Counted from the stretch's first letter, positions 1-8,132 are shown. The stretch is DNA of 37,140 bases from CAWGCE01 sp964480915 (GCA_964480915.1 CAYZRS010000054.1:1-37140); one strand, 5' to 3'. Notes: a model not told the origin generated them from the sequence alone. Program-made: numbers and translations.

Positions 1-2
1 AG

Positions 3-86
3 TGGGGGTGACAGGAATCGAACCTGCACTCTCGTAAAAGAACTAGATCCTAAATCTAGCGCGTCTGCCAGTTCCGCCACACCCCC
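3..86 (-). tRNA. tRNA-Leu (anticodon UAG)
   Basis: Read on the minus strand this is an 84-nt tRNA with a 7-bp acceptor stem (GGGGGTG at 86-80 against CACCCCC near the 3' end) and discriminator A at 3. The anticodon stem is CTAGA/TCTAG with loop TTTAGGA, giving anticodon TAG at 52-50, which reads CUA leucine codons. The T arm contains GGTTCGATTCC. The length and the long variable arm fit a class II tRNA-Leu. The 3' CCA is not encoded: the next bases on the minus strand are C and T, so CCA must be added by nucleotidyltransferase. Confidence 0.97.
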
Positions 87-350
87 AGGTGGGCACTGCT
101 GTGCTCGATCCACCATGATAATTAATGTTCACCCGATGGGCTATCGGGGGCAAAGGAAATCGTTGGGGGACCGCAAAACCGAGCGATGAAGGGCGATCTC
201 GAGGCCGGTTTGGGTGCACTTTGTTCTCCCGTTTCAGAGGCGGTCCGGATCAACGGCCGAGCGAGAACCGGCTACACTGGTCCGTCGACTTATCTACGAA
301 ACAACCTTGGACATCGGTGCCTCATCCCGCACCATGAAATACGTGAACCT

Positions 351-1007
351 ATGCCCCCAATCAAAGCCGTCGCATTTGACCTCGATGGTCTGATGGTCAA
401 TACAGAAGAGCTCTACCACGAAGTCGGCGACACAATGCTGCAAAGGCGAGGCAAGCGCGTCACGCCCGAACTGCTTTCGACCATGATGGGGCGGAAGAAT
501 GTGGACGCGCTGCAGGTCATGATCGACTGGCATCAATTGGAAGATACGGTCGACCAACTGCTCATCGAGAACGACGAGATTCTATATCAGCTCGTCGAAG
601 AACGACTCGAGGCATTGCCGGGAGTCATGGCGCTGCTGGATCGATTGGAATCGAAACAGATCCCCAAGGCAATCACGACCTCAGGGCGAGCTCACTATGT
701 TGAGAAAGTGTTAAGCCAGCTGGGCATCGGTGACCGTTTCGCGTTTCGCATTACCGCCGAAGACGTGAGTGATGGAAAACCGCATCCGGAAATTTACCTC
801 ACTGCCGCCAAACGCTTTGGGATCGACAACAGCAAAATGGCGGTGCTCGAAGATAGTGACCTCGGCTGCCAAGCCGGTGTTGCAGCTGGCTCGGTCGTGA
901 TCGCGGTGCCGTCAGCGATGAACGAGACGCTGCCATTCGCCGGCGCTGCCGTGCGAGTCGCGAATCTTGCAGACTCAGCCGTCTTTGAAATTTTGGGAAT
1001 CGAATAG
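351..1007 (+). CDS. HAD-superfamily hydrolase, beta-phosphoglucomutase/phosphatase-like
   Basis: A 218-aa HAD-like phosphohydrolase. Motif I is FDLDG at residues 9-13, with the predicted nucleophile Asp10 and general acid Asp12. Motif II is Thr110/Ser111 in 'TTSGR', motif III is Lys143 in 'DGKPHPEIY', and motif IV is 'LEDSDLG' at 166-172. The helical insert between motif I and motif II is a C1 cap, as in phosphoglycolate phosphatase and beta-phosphoglucomutase. The frame is open upstream to 186, but the ATG at 351 places motif I about 10 residues from the N-terminus as in the family, and the upstream peptide does not resemble it. No clear Shine-Dalgarno precedes 351. The substrate cannot be assigned from sequence: a sugar-phosphate phosphatase or mutase is the family expectation. 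It converges with the zf-HC2 gene. Confidence 0.9.
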   Translation: MPPIKAVAFDLDGLMVNTEELYHEVGDTMLQRRGKRVTPELLSTMMGRKNVDALQVMIDWHQLEDTVDQLLIENDEILYQLVEERLEALPGVMALLDRLESKQIPKAITTSGRAHYVEKVLSQLGIGDRFAFRITAEDVSDGKPHPEIYLTAAKRFGIDNSKMAVLEDSDLGCQAGVAAGSVVIAVPSAMNETLPFAGAAVRVANLADSAVFEILGIE

Positions 1008-1053
1008 GTTTCGACGGCCGGTTCGGCGACGTGTCGCAGGCCAAGTCTCATCA

Positions 1054-1087
1054 GACGTGATGACCGATTGGACGTGATGACTAATTG
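1054..1087. repeat. Tandem 17-bp imperfect repeat
   Basis: Two adjacent 17-bp copies (1054-1070 and 1071-1087) share GACGTGATGAC and end in ATTG, differing at two central bases. The second copy overlaps the stop codon end of the convergent zf-HC2 gene. It is probably a local slippage duplication. No terminator-like hairpin was seen here. Confidence 0.6.
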
Positions 1088-1455
1088 GACGCGAAAAGCG
1101 CCTGATCCCTTTGCAGGGCAGCCATCCTTTCATAGAAAAGGCGGCACTCTTCACAGGCGGCCAGATGGCGGTCGACTTGCGACTGCAATTCGGCTGTGAG
1201 GTTGCCCGACCGATAATCGGCCAAATGAGGCATGACATCGGAGCATGTCACCACAACCGTTGGCTGAGAGGTACCCGAATCGTTGCGGGCAGACTTCGAA
1301 GTCAAGGCAGCGAACGAAGCAAACAACAAACAGGCGACGATGCCAGCAACGAGTCCGGCGCGAAACGGCGAATGAGTTCGTTTCTTCGGGACGGGTTGCA
1401 TCCGATGGAAAGTGCCGCGAGGGCACGGTTCCCACTGATCATTCGAATTGGTCAT
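1081..1455 (-). CDS. Membrane-anchored zf-HC2 (anti-sigma-factor-like) protein
   Basis: A 124-aa protein. Residues 1-32 are polar with a basic patch (PKKRTHSPFR), residues 33-52 form one hydrophobic segment, and the C-terminal part carries Cys71, His97, Cys101 and Cys104 in an H-x3-C-x2-C arrangement typical of the zf-HC2/ZAS zinc fold of anti-sigma factors. The frame is open upstream to 1572, but the N-terminal extension looks non-coding, so the ATG at 1455 was chosen. Met20 is an alternative start. No sigma factor gene is adjacent: the upstream same-strand neighbour, 131 bp away, is a Crp/Fnr regulator. The order is odd, because most ZAS anti-sigma factors put the zinc domain before the membrane helix; here it follows it. 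Anti-sigma activity is therefore only inferred. Confidence 0.72.
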   Translation of the reverse strand: MTNSNDQWEPCPRGTFHRMQPVPKKRTHSPFRAGLVAGIVACLLFASFAALTSKSARNDSGTSQPTVVVTCSDVMPHLADYRSGNLTAELQSQVDRHLAACEECRLFYERMAALQRDQALFASN

Positions 1456-1586
1456 ATCTTTTGTTCTCGCAGGCTCGGCTGACAATTGGGGGCACCCGGA
1501 AGTAGAAAAGCGCCAACTGTTCCTGCTATAAGTATCGCCCCTCCGAGGCCAGATCACTGTATACCGGTTCACAAAATCAAAAAATA

Positions 1587-2318
1587 CTAAAATACCGGCA
1601 TAAATTTGGCGTTATTGATAAGGGGCACTTCGATTTTAACGGCCTTCGCTAGTCGGTCGAGCGCCCGAATAATGACTTTTCGGCGGCCCAACTTCAGCAA
1701 CCCTTCCGCCTGCATCTGGCCAAGGATGACCGTGACGCTCTCGCGCGTGCTTCCGATCAGACTTGCCAGGTCTTGGTGCGATAGCTTGATCGAAAGGGAA
1801 ATTTCACCATCGGGTCCGATCGAGCCGAAATCTTCAGCCAGTTCCACCAGCAGGTGCGTGAGCCGTTCTCGGTTCGAGTGAAAAAGAAGGTACTTCAATC
1901 GCTGTTCGATGCGGCGCCTGCGGAAACCGACCAATCGCGTGAGGCCAATGGCCAAGGTCGGATTCGACTCGACAACACTCCGCATGGCTTCGGCTGGGAT
2001 CATGACGACTTCGGTTGCCATCGTCGCTTCCGCATGCTCGCCTCGTTCCCCGGGCTGATAGAGCGCCAGTTCGCCAAACACCTCGCCCGGACTAATGAAT
2101 GTCATGATGCTCTGCTTCCCATCAGGGGTCAGGCAAAATATCTTGACCTGCCCCGAGAGGACGAGCAAAACGCCATCAGAATTGTCGATCGGCAAGTAAA
2201 TTGGCGCCCCTGAGCGAAACCGTTTCATCCGGCTGCGCGATTCCAGCTCGGCCAAGACCTCTGACGAGAGCTGCTCGAATAGTTGACAATCCTTGAGGTA
2301 CCAGTATTTTTCCCGCAT
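1587..2318 (-). CDS. Crp/Fnr-family transcriptional regulator
   Basis: A 243-aa regulator. An N-terminal cyclic-nucleotide-binding-type beta barrel (roughly residues 12-125) contains 'SGQVKIFCLTPDGKQSIM' and 'SPGEVFGELALY', matching the PGE-x-FGE phosphate-binding cassette region. A dimerisation helix follows, then a Crp-type winged HTH around 'LSHQDLASLIGSTRESVTVIL' with a final wing 'LGRRKVII'. There is no cluster of N-terminal cysteines, so an FNR-type iron-sulfur sensor is unlikely; the ligand is unknown. The ATG at 2318 has a GAGAG sequence about 9 bp upstream; a TTG two codons earlier (2324) is possible. It is divergent from the SDR gene across about 110 bp containing overlapping inverted repeats, a plausible autoregulatory operator. 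Confidence 0.93.
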   Translation of the reverse strand: MREKYWYLKDCQLFEQLSSEVLAELESRSRMKRFRSGAPIYLPIDNSDGVLLVLSGQVKIFCLTPDGKQSIMTFISPGEVFGELALYQPGERGEHAEATMATEVVMIPAEAMRSVVESNPTLAIGLTRLVGFRRRRIEQRLKYLLFHSNRERLTHLLVELAEDFGSIGPDGEISLSIKLSHQDLASLIGSTRESVTVILGQMQAEGLLKLGRRKVIIRALDRLAKAVKIEVPLINNAKFMPVF

Positions 2319-2361
2319 TTTCAAGAGCTCTCTATTCTTCAGGGGTGACTGTCCGTGCCAA

Positions 2362-2389
2362 GTAGATCCCAGCGTAAACGATCTACGCT
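2362..2389. promoter_or_regulatory. Overlapping inverted repeats, candidate operator
   Basis: GTAGATC (2362-2368) pairs perfectly with GATCTAC (2380-2386) across 11 bp, and AGCGTA (2371-2376) pairs with TACGCT (2384-2389) across 7 bp. The two dyads are interleaved in the divergent gap between the Crp/Fnr regulator and the SDR gene. This is what is seen; a role as the regulator's binding site is inference. It does not match the E. coli CRP or FNR consensus. Confidence 0.4.
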
Positions 2390-2432
2390 ATGATCCAATG
2401 AAAGGTGCGGTACTATTCTAATACGCTCCAAC

Positions 2433-3272
2433 ATGACCATTCCTTACAAAGAAAATGCAAAAACCGTAGCCATCGTCGGCGGCGCTAGTGGCCTTGGCAA
2501 GGCGATTTCGCTGATTTACGCCTTGCGCGGCTGGGAAATCGCGATCCTCGACAGTGATCCCAACGCGTCGAAATCAACTGTAAGCCAGATTACAGAAATG
2601 GGGGTGAGTGCCAAATACTACCCCATCAATGCGGCCGATGCGGCCGCCTGGCCAGCGACGAGGGAAAGTCTCCAGAGTCGTTGGGAACACCTTGATTTAC
2701 TCATCAACTGCGCCGCGTCGCTGTGTGTCGGAGAAACGGGCAAGCTGCCGCTCGAATCTCACCAAGCGACGATCGATGTTACGCTCAGCGGCACCGTTTT
2801 TGCCTGCGAAACATTGGCGCCTTGGATGCGTCAGAATCCAAGATCGGCCCACATCGTGAATGTGGCATCTTGTGCGAGTTTTCTAGGGATGCCCTGGTCC
2901 GCATCTTACAACGCGGCAAAAGCGGGCGTCGTCGCCTATTCCGAAACGCTGTTTACGGAGTTCGCCGACGGTGGCGTTGGAATCACCGTCGCCTGCCCTG
3001 GATTCTTTGCGTCCCATCTCTTTGCCAACGCCGACTATTCCGACGACGAGCTGGAGCAGACGGTGGGCTACGTCGTCGGGAAATCGACCGTCGATGCGAC
3101 CGCCATGGCCGAATCGATCTGTCGAGCCGTCGATCGTCGGCAACTCTATGTTTACGCGCCAGCAAGAGTCTGGCGGCTGTGGTGGATGAAGCGGCTCGTG
3201 CCGCACCGACTGCTTCGTTCGATCAGCCAGAAATCACGACGGCTCAGGCGCCGTTTTGCCGCGTCCAAATGA
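2433..3272 (+). CDS. Short-chain dehydrogenase/reductase (SDR) family protein
   Basis: A 279-aa classical-type SDR. The Rossmann cofactor motif is 'GGASGLGK' (residues 16-23) after a beta strand, followed by Asp40 at the end of beta-2, which suggests NAD(H) preference. The structural NNAG motif is replaced by 'NCAA' (92-95). The catalytic Ser146, Tyr159 and Lys163 have the expected S-x12-Y-x3-K spacing in 'SYNAAK', and 'CPGFFAS' follows. The basic C-terminal extension ends in a run of Arg/Lys and may lie near a membrane or another polyanion. No Shine-Dalgarno is evident before the ATG. The substrate is unknown. It precedes the sugar transferase by 154 bp and is divergent from the Crp/Fnr gene. 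Confidence 0.92.
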   Translation: MTIPYKENAKTVAIVGGASGLGKAISLIYALRGWEIAILDSDPNASKSTVSQITEMGVSAKYYPINAADAAAWPATRESLQSRWEHLDLLINCAASLCVGETGKLPLESHQATIDVTLSGTVFACETLAPWMRQNPRSAHIVNVASCASFLGMPWSASYNAAKAGVVAYSETLFTEFADGGVGITVACPGFFASHLFANADYSDDELEQTVGYVVGKSTVDATAMAESICRAVDRRQLYVYAPARVWRLWWMKRLVPHRLLRSISQKSRRLRRRFAASK

Positions 3273-3426
3273 GCTCGAATTCGGCTCGAACGAAGTTCTA
3301 ATCAAGCTCGCTGCGCTTCCTCCGCGGCGTGAAAATGGTGACTGGGGAATGCCCGACTGCGCAGAAAGAGTGACCTATACTTGCGCACTTACGTATAGAC
3401 TCAAACCCCTTACCGGCGCAACCGTC

Positions 3427-4839
3427 ATGACCCAATCAACTGCGGAAATACGAACTGTCCAATCGGCTTATGGCAGCCTCGTTCGACTTGGAGACGCCGC
3501 GTGCGTCTACACGGGGCTCTTTATCGCTCAACGCTATGGCGGCGCTTCGATTTCATTGTCGAATTTTCTGACGACCTTCCTGGCTGTTCAATTGGCTTTG
3601 ATTGTCGTCAGCGAGTTCACGGCCAGTTACCGCAATTGGCGCGGCGCCCGATTCTCGGCTGAACTCGTTTGTGTCTGGGGAACTTGGGTCGCCGCTCTCA
3701 TGGTTGCGACGATGCTCAGTCACGTCTTTGGGTTTGAAAGTGGCATGACAGGCTGGTCGTTTTCGATCTGGGCCACCATGACTTCGCTGCTCTTCGGCCT
3801 CACCCGTTCTAGCATTCGCGTCGGCCAGAATTGGCTTCGCTCTCGTGGTTTCAACGTGCGAAAGTTTGCGGTCGTTGGCATCAACGACCTGGGCATTCGA
3901 CTTACTTCGAACATCGAAGACTCGCCACGATTGGGAATGAAATTCGCCGGTTTTTATGATGATCGCCCGGACGAGCGCACCACCACAATTCCCGCCAAAT
4001 TCGGCAATCGAATCGGAACGATTCCCGATCTTCTTGAAGCAACCAGACGAGGCGAAGTCGAAGTCATCTACCTGACGTTTCCGATGCGAGCCGAAGAACG
4101 GCTGCGGAATGTCCTCAGTCAATTGACCGACACGACCGCTTCCGTCTATATCGTACCCGACTTCTTTGTGTTCGAACTGCTGCATTCGCGCTGGAACGAC
4201 ATCCAAGGCATTCCGGTCGTGAGCATTTTTGAAAACCCGGTGCATGGAGTGGATGGGATTTCGAAACGAGCGCTGGATTTGTGCCTAGCCAGCCTCATGC
4301 TGATCGTTGCCGCCATTCCGATGCTCGTCATCGCCGCGTTGGTCAAATGGACTTCGCCAGGACCTGTGTTCTTTAAACAGAAACGTTACGGGCTCGACGG
4401 GCGGGAGATTCTCGTTTGGAAATTTCGCTCGATGCGCGTTATGGAAAATGACGCCAAGGTAACTCAAGCGACTGTTGGCGATCCCCGCATCACCAAGGTT
4501 GGCAACATCCTTCGCAAGACCTCACTCGATGAACTGCCCCAGTTGTTCAATGTCCTTGCCGGTACGATGTCGCTCGTCGGTCCACGCCCGCACGCAACGG
4601 CTCACAACGAAGAGTACCGCAGCCAGATCCACGGCTACATGCTCCGGCACAAAATCAAGCCGGGCATGACAGGACTGGCTCAAGTCAACGGTTGGCGAGG
4701 AGAGACCGACCAACTCTTCAAGATGGAAAAGCGAGTCGAGTTCGATCACAAGTACATCCGCGAGTGGTCGGTCATCCTCGATTTGAAAATTCTCTTCCGC
4801 ACCATCTTTGTCGTGCTCGCAGGCGAAAACGCTTACTAG
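3427..4839 (+). CDS. Undecaprenyl-phosphate sugar phosphotransferase (WcaJ/polyprenyl glycosylphosphotransferase family)
   Basis: A 470-aa membrane enzyme that transfers a sugar-1-phosphate from a nucleotide sugar to a polyprenyl phosphate, starting exopolysaccharide repeat units at the cytoplasmic membrane. The N-terminal part has about four hydrophobic segments, followed by a CoA-binding-like Rossmann domain ('FAVVGINDLGIRLTSNI'), a further hydrophobic segment near 'LDLCLASLMLIVAAIPMLVI', and the C-terminal bacterial sugar transferase domain with 'KRYGLDGREILVWKFRSM', 'TSLDELPQLFNVL', 'SLVGPRPH' and 'KPGMTGLAQVNG'. The length and order match full-length family members. The reading frame is open back to a TTG at 3256 overlapping the SDR gene, but the ATG at 3427 gives the usual N-terminus. 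No other glycan assembly genes are nearby, so the sugar is not predictable. Confidence 0.93.
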   Translation: MTQSTAEIRTVQSAYGSLVRLGDAACVYTGLFIAQRYGGASISLSNFLTTFLAVQLALIVVSEFTASYRNWRGARFSAELVCVWGTWVAALMVATMLSHVFGFESGMTGWSFSIWATMTSLLFGLTRSSIRVGQNWLRSRGFNVRKFAVVGINDLGIRLTSNIEDSPRLGMKFAGFYDDRPDERTTTIPAKFGNRIGTIPDLLEATRRGEVEVIYLTFPMRAEERLRNVLSQLTDTTASVYIVPDFFVFELLHSRWNDIQGIPVVSIFENPVHGVDGISKRALDLCLASLMLIVAAIPMLVIAALVKWTSPGPVFFKQKRYGLDGREILVWKFRSMRVMENDAKVTQATVGDPRITKVGNILRKTSLDELPQLFNVLAGTMSLVGPRPHATAHNEEYRSQIHGYMLRHKIKPGMTGLAQVNGWRGETDQLFKMEKRVEFDHKYIREWSVILDLKILFRTIFVVLAGENAY

Positions 4840-4961
4840 AACGACCAAGTGGGGGAACCGCTCAGGCCACTCGAAAAACGGCGGCTGGTGTTTCCTGCCA
4901 TGCCTTGGTGGGGATATCGCCTCTAGCCGGTCAACCCCAGCTACCCAGCTTTACTCGTTCT

Positions 4962-4973
4962 AGTGCGCGCACT
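4962..4973. promoter_or_regulatory. Perfect 12-bp palindrome AGTGCGCGCACT
   Basis: The palindrome lies in the 271-bp gap between the sugar transferase and the LEPR-XLL/dockerin gene, about 140 bp upstream of the latter. A weak TTGAGT / 17 bp / TATCTC promoter-like pair begins at its right edge. Both roles (operator, promoter) are tentative; no other feature is visible in this gap. Confidence 0.25.
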
Positions 4974-5110
4974 TGAGTCGTGAGGCGAAATCAGGTATCT
5001 CTTACGCAGTTTAACTGCTCGCGTGTCGATGGTATGTCTGTGAGAGCGGTTGAAGGACACACACTCGACGAGAGTCGGCCCAATATACGGATTGCTGGGA
5101 GCTATCAAAA

Positions 5111-5878
5111 ATGAAACCACTTCAAACGGCCAAATCAAACCAACGGCAGTTGGGCTTCGAGTCCATGGAAGCGCGCATCGTGCTGACCGCATCATCCCCC
5201 GTTAGTCTACTCGCGCCGCCACCAGCGGTTGTTGAAGTCGAAGCGATTGCCGCACCGATCGACACCACGGCACTGCAAACGATTAGCGTTGCCGACGCCG
5301 ATTTCAATGGTGATGGACTCATCGATGCGGACGATATCGACATGCTCGCGAAAGCGATTGAGGGCGACCCATCGGAAGGCGACTTTGACCTGAACGGCGA
5401 CAGCGAAGTGACGAAGGCCGATATGGATTCCATGATCCATGACTGGCTGGGCACCGAGTATGGCGATGCCAATCTCGATCAGGCAGTCGATCTCGAAGAT
5501 TTCAACTACTGGAGATTCAACGCATTTCAATCGGGCGGCTGGGCCGCTGGCGATTTCACCGGTGATGGACTCGTCGATGGACTCGATTTCCTTCAATGGA
5601 ATGCCAACAAGTCATTCGTCTCTGTAGCAACGGTAGTGCAGGTGGATGAGGCGGTTGACGAAACCCTCGAAACGGAAACAACAGAAATCGTTGAAGAATC
5701 CAAAGTCGTTCTGAATCAACCGCTGAGCAAAGCGGAATCGGTAGCGGAATCGACGACCAGCAACCTCGCGTCAGCGAACCGAACGAGCGTGCGAGAGCTC
5801 GAAGCGGAAGAATCCAAAGAAGAGCGATCGGAAGAATTTCAATTCCAAATGAACCGACGCCTCACATTGCGATCATAG
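5111..5878 (+). CDS. LEPR-XLL-like N-terminus with dockerin-type calcium loops
   Basis: A 255-aa protein. Residues 10-30 ('LGFESMEARIVLTASS') resemble the planctomycete LEPR-XLL export/anchor motif (L-E-x-R-x-L-L-S/T-A) that heads many large secreted proteins. Four EF-hand-like Asp/Asn-rich loops follow at about 64-75, 93-104, 119-130 and 148-159 (for example 'DFNGDGLIDADD' and 'DFTGDGLVDGLD'), arranged as two dockerin-like pairs. Residues 170-255 are acidic and low complexity, ending in 'MNRRLTLRS'. The protein is unusually short for this class because it has no large catalytic or adhesive body. A GGGAG sequence lies about 10 bp before the ATG. Calcium binding and cell-surface or secreted location are inferred from the loops and N-terminus. 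The partner cohesin, if any, is not in the window. Confidence 0.85.
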   Translation: MKPLQTAKSNQRQLGFESMEARIVLTASSPVSLLAPPPAVVEVEAIAAPIDTTALQTISVADADFNGDGLIDADDIDMLAKAIEGDPSEGDFDLNGDSEVTKADMDSMIHDWLGTEYGDANLDQAVDLEDFNYWRFNAFQSGGWAAGDFTGDGLVDGLDFLQWNANKSFVSVATVVQVDEAVDETLETETTEIVEESKVVLNQPLSKAESVAESTTSNLASANRTSVRELEAEESKEERSEEFQFQMNRRLTLRS

Positions 5879-5897
5879 GCCAGGGAACATTCCAATG

Positions 5898-5927
5898 AAA
5901 AAGGCCGCCCATCTGGGCGGCCTTTTT
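5898..5927. terminator. Bidirectional rho-independent terminator
   Basis: AAAAAGGCCGCCC (5898-5910), loop ATCT, GGGCGGCCTTTTT (5915-5927), with further T residues. The stem is a perfect 13-bp match, with a T-run on both strands. It lies 20 bp after the dockerin-type gene and 54 bp beyond the stop of the minus-strand fmdB-like gene, so it probably ends both transcripts. Confidence 0.92.
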
Positions 5928-5981
5928 TTGTTCGGTTTGGCGATGCGATGGTCCGTAGTTTTGGCCTACCAAGCGACCGCC

Positions 5982-6275
5982 CTAAGAATCACTTTTCTTT
6001 GACGAACTCTTCGAATCTTTCGAACCCTTGTCGGTCGATTTGGAATCGGTCTTCGCTTTCTTATCTGCAGCCGCACCCTTCTTGTAAGATTCGCTCCGAT
6101 AGTCGGTCTCGTAAAAACCGGACCCCTTAAAGACGATACCACCACCGGTCCCGAACAGCCGACGCAGCTTACTCTTACTGCACTCCGGACACTTCTTCTT
6201 CACCGGATCACTAATCGACTGGAACAGTTCGAATGTATGACCGCAAGCATCGCATTCGTAATCGTATGTAGGCAT
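5982..6275 (-). CDS. FmdB-family zinc ribbon protein
   Basis: A 97-aa protein. It begins 'MPTYDYECDACGHTFE' and has CxxC pairs at Cys8/Cys11 and Cys29/Cys32, the hallmark of the FmdB/CxxC_CXXC_SSSS regulatory-protein family, followed by 'LRRLFG' and the conserved 'FKGSGFYETDY' segment. The tail (residues 68-97) is almost entirely Lys/Ser/Asp and probably disordered. It is the last gene of the chaperone cluster, 47 bp after grpE. Its precise role is unknown in most bacteria; the family was first named from amidase/formamidase regulation. Confidence 0.93.
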   Translation of the reverse strand: MPTYDYECDACGHTFELFQSISDPVKKKCPECSKSKLRRLFGTGGGIVFKGSGFYETDYRSESYKKGAAADKKAKTDSKSTDKGSKDSKSSSKKSDS

Positions 6276-6322
6276 AAATTGGCTCGTCCTTACGCTTCCA
6301 TTTGAACTTTCGTGAATGAGCC

Positions 6323-6919
6323 CTAGGCCTGCTCGGCCGCAGGTCCTTGCGAAACAACGACTTGGGCTGGTCGCAGGACTCGATCATGCAACTTGTAACC
6401 GATCGTCGCAACCTCCAAGACGTTGCCGGCCGGTACGTCATCACTGGGGCGCTGAGCGATCGCTTCGTGCTGATTGGGGTCGAGTGGTAAATGCAGGGCC
6501 GGAATTTCCGTGCAATGATGCTGACCCAGCACCATCGACAATTGCGTCACGACCATTTGCACGCCTTGCGACAACCCGGCCGCCTCGCTGCCGTCGTTGG
6601 CCGCATCGATTGCTCGCCGCAGGTTGTCGATCACTGGCAGAATATCGCGAATCAATGGGGCGACGGCATATTTCCGCTCTTCATCTCGTTCACGGCGCGA
6701 GCGTTTGCGGAAATTTTCCAGTTCGGCCTGCGAGCGAAGCACACGCGCTTCGGCCTCGGCCAACGCGGCCCCAAGATTGACCGAGCCAGCGGTGGCTGGC
6801 TCTGGCGGAGCGATCGGTTCGTCACCCGCAGCCAAATCGGCCATGGCCGCATCTTCAGCGGTCGGGCCGGGATTCAATTCTGGATTCTCTTCTGTCGGGG
6901 TCGACTCATTGTTTTGCAT
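6323..6919 (-). CDS. grpE: GrpE nucleotide exchange factor
   Basis: A 198-aa co-chaperone that releases ADP from DnaK. The N-terminal 45 residues are acidic and Pro-rich, then come a long coiled-coil helix ('EAEARVLRSQAELENFRKRSRRERDEERKYA') split here by description only, the four-helix region around 'LIRDILPVIDNLRRAI', and the C-terminal beta domain ending 'ATIGYKLHDRVLRPAQVVVS', the GrpE signature. The start at 6919 is supported by a GAGGAG Shine-Dalgarno at 6934-6929 with 9-bp spacing; an upstream TTG at 6955 is open in frame but lacks such a site. It lies 39 bp downstream of dnaJ. No dnaK is present in the window. Confidence 0.96.
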   Translation of the reverse strand: MQNNESTPTEENPELNPGPTAEDAAMADLAAGDEPIAPPEPATAGSVNLGAALAEAEARVLRSQAELENFRKRSRRERDEERKYAVAPLIRDILPVIDNLRRAIDAANDGSEAAGLSQGVQMVVTQLSMVLGQHHCTEIPALHLPLDPNQHEAIAQRPSDDVPAGNVLEVATIGYKLHDRVLRPAQVVVSQGPAAEQA

Positions 6920-6958
6920 GTCGACACGCTCCTCACTTGCTAACGCCATTGACAACCG

Positions 6959-8101
6959 TCAGATCGTCTCTTCTGGTTGCTGTGAATTCGAAAAATAGTC
7001 ACGCAACTTTCCCAGGAACGAACTTCGTTCCGGAGTCACATTCGCCTGCTCCAATTCTGCCAACTGACGCAGGAGTTCCTTCTGTTTCTTGTCGAGCTTC
7101 TTGGGAACTTCGACCGAAGTCCGGATCACCAAATCGCCGGGAGCACCGCCGTGGGGGTTCGGCATGCCTTCCCGTCGCAAGCGAAACAGGGTTCCTGATT
7201 CTGTCCCTGATGGAACTTTCAGATCATGAGGCCCCTTGAGCGTGGGAATCTCGATCGTGGCGCCCAGGACTGCTTGGGTGTAGGTGATGGGGAGCTCCAA
7301 GAACAAGTGCTCACCTTCACGTTCAAAAATCGCATGCTCACGAATGTGAATGACGCAGTAGCAATCGCCAGGAGGGCCACCTTGCGGACTGGGTTCGCCC
7401 TGCCCTGACAGTCGCACTTGCATCCCATCGTCAACGCCGGCGGGAATGTTCACTTCGAGCGACACTTCTTCTGGCTCGAAACCATTGCCTCGGCAAGTTG
7501 TGCACGGATCGCTGATCGTCTTGCCCGAACCGCGGCAAGCGGGACAGGTCGTCTGCACTCGCAAGATCCCGGCAGACTGGACGACTTGGCCACGACCACC
7601 ACATTGGCGGCACGCTTCGGGCACTGATCCCGGCTTGGCGCCACTACCACTACAGTCATCACACGACTTGTGACGTTTGAAGTGAATCTGTCGAGTCACG
7701 CCTTGGACCGCTTCCTCGAGATCGAGTGTGACTTCGGCTCGAGTGTTGGCACCCCGTTTCGGTCGTCTACGGCGGCCGCCACCAAACGCATCACCAAAAC
7801 CGAAGATGTCGCCGAAGGCATCAAAGATATCGTCAACGTTGCCAAATCCGGCGCCGCGCTGAGCTCCCCCATTTTGCACGCCGGCATGACCGTATCGGTC
7901 ATAGGCCGCGCGCTTTTCGCCGTCACTGAGAACTTCGTAAGCTTCGGCCGCTTCTTTGAATTTCTGCGTCGCCTCTTCGTCATTCGGATTGCTGTCCGGA
8001 TGGAATTTGATGGCCAGCTTGCGATAGGCCGAAGAGATGTCTCGATCCGACGCATCACGGCCGACGCCGAGTACTTCGTAGAAGTCACGTTGTGTAGCCA
8101 T
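6959..8101 (-). CDS. dnaJ: Chaperone protein DnaJ
   Basis: A 380-aa type I Hsp40. The J domain (residues 1-70) contains HPD at 34-36, which stimulates DnaK ATPase. A Gly/Phe-rich linker follows ('GGAQRGAGFGN...FGDAFGGG'). The zinc domain has four CxxCxGxG-type repeats (CDDCSGSG, CRQCGGRG, CPACRGSG, CTTCRGNG), then come the C-terminal substrate-binding domains ('GDCYCVIHIREHAIFEREG', 'LKVPSGTESGTLFRLRREGMP'). The length matches the family. It sits between groEL1 (105 bp upstream, with a strong hairpin in the gap) and grpE. Confidence 0.97.
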   Translation of the reverse strand: MATQRDFYEVLGVGRDASDRDISSAYRKLAIKFHPDSNPNDEEATQKFKEAAEAYEVLSDGEKRAAYDRYGHAGVQNGGAQRGAGFGNVDDIFDAFGDIFGFGDAFGGGRRRRPKRGANTRAEVTLDLEEAVQGVTRQIHFKRHKSCDDCSGSGAKPGSVPEACRQCGGRGQVVQSAGILRVQTTCPACRGSGKTISDPCTTCRGNGFEPEEVSLEVNIPAGVDDGMQVRLSGQGEPSPQGGPPGDCYCVIHIREHAIFEREGEHLFLELPITYTQAVLGATIEIPTLKGPHDLKVPSGTESGTLFRLRREGMPNPHGGAPGDLVIRTSVEVPKKLDKKQKELLRQLAELEQANVTPERSSFLGKLRDYFSNSQQPEETI

Positions 8102-8132
8102 GAAAACTCGCGATCACTGTAAGAATTTCGAA

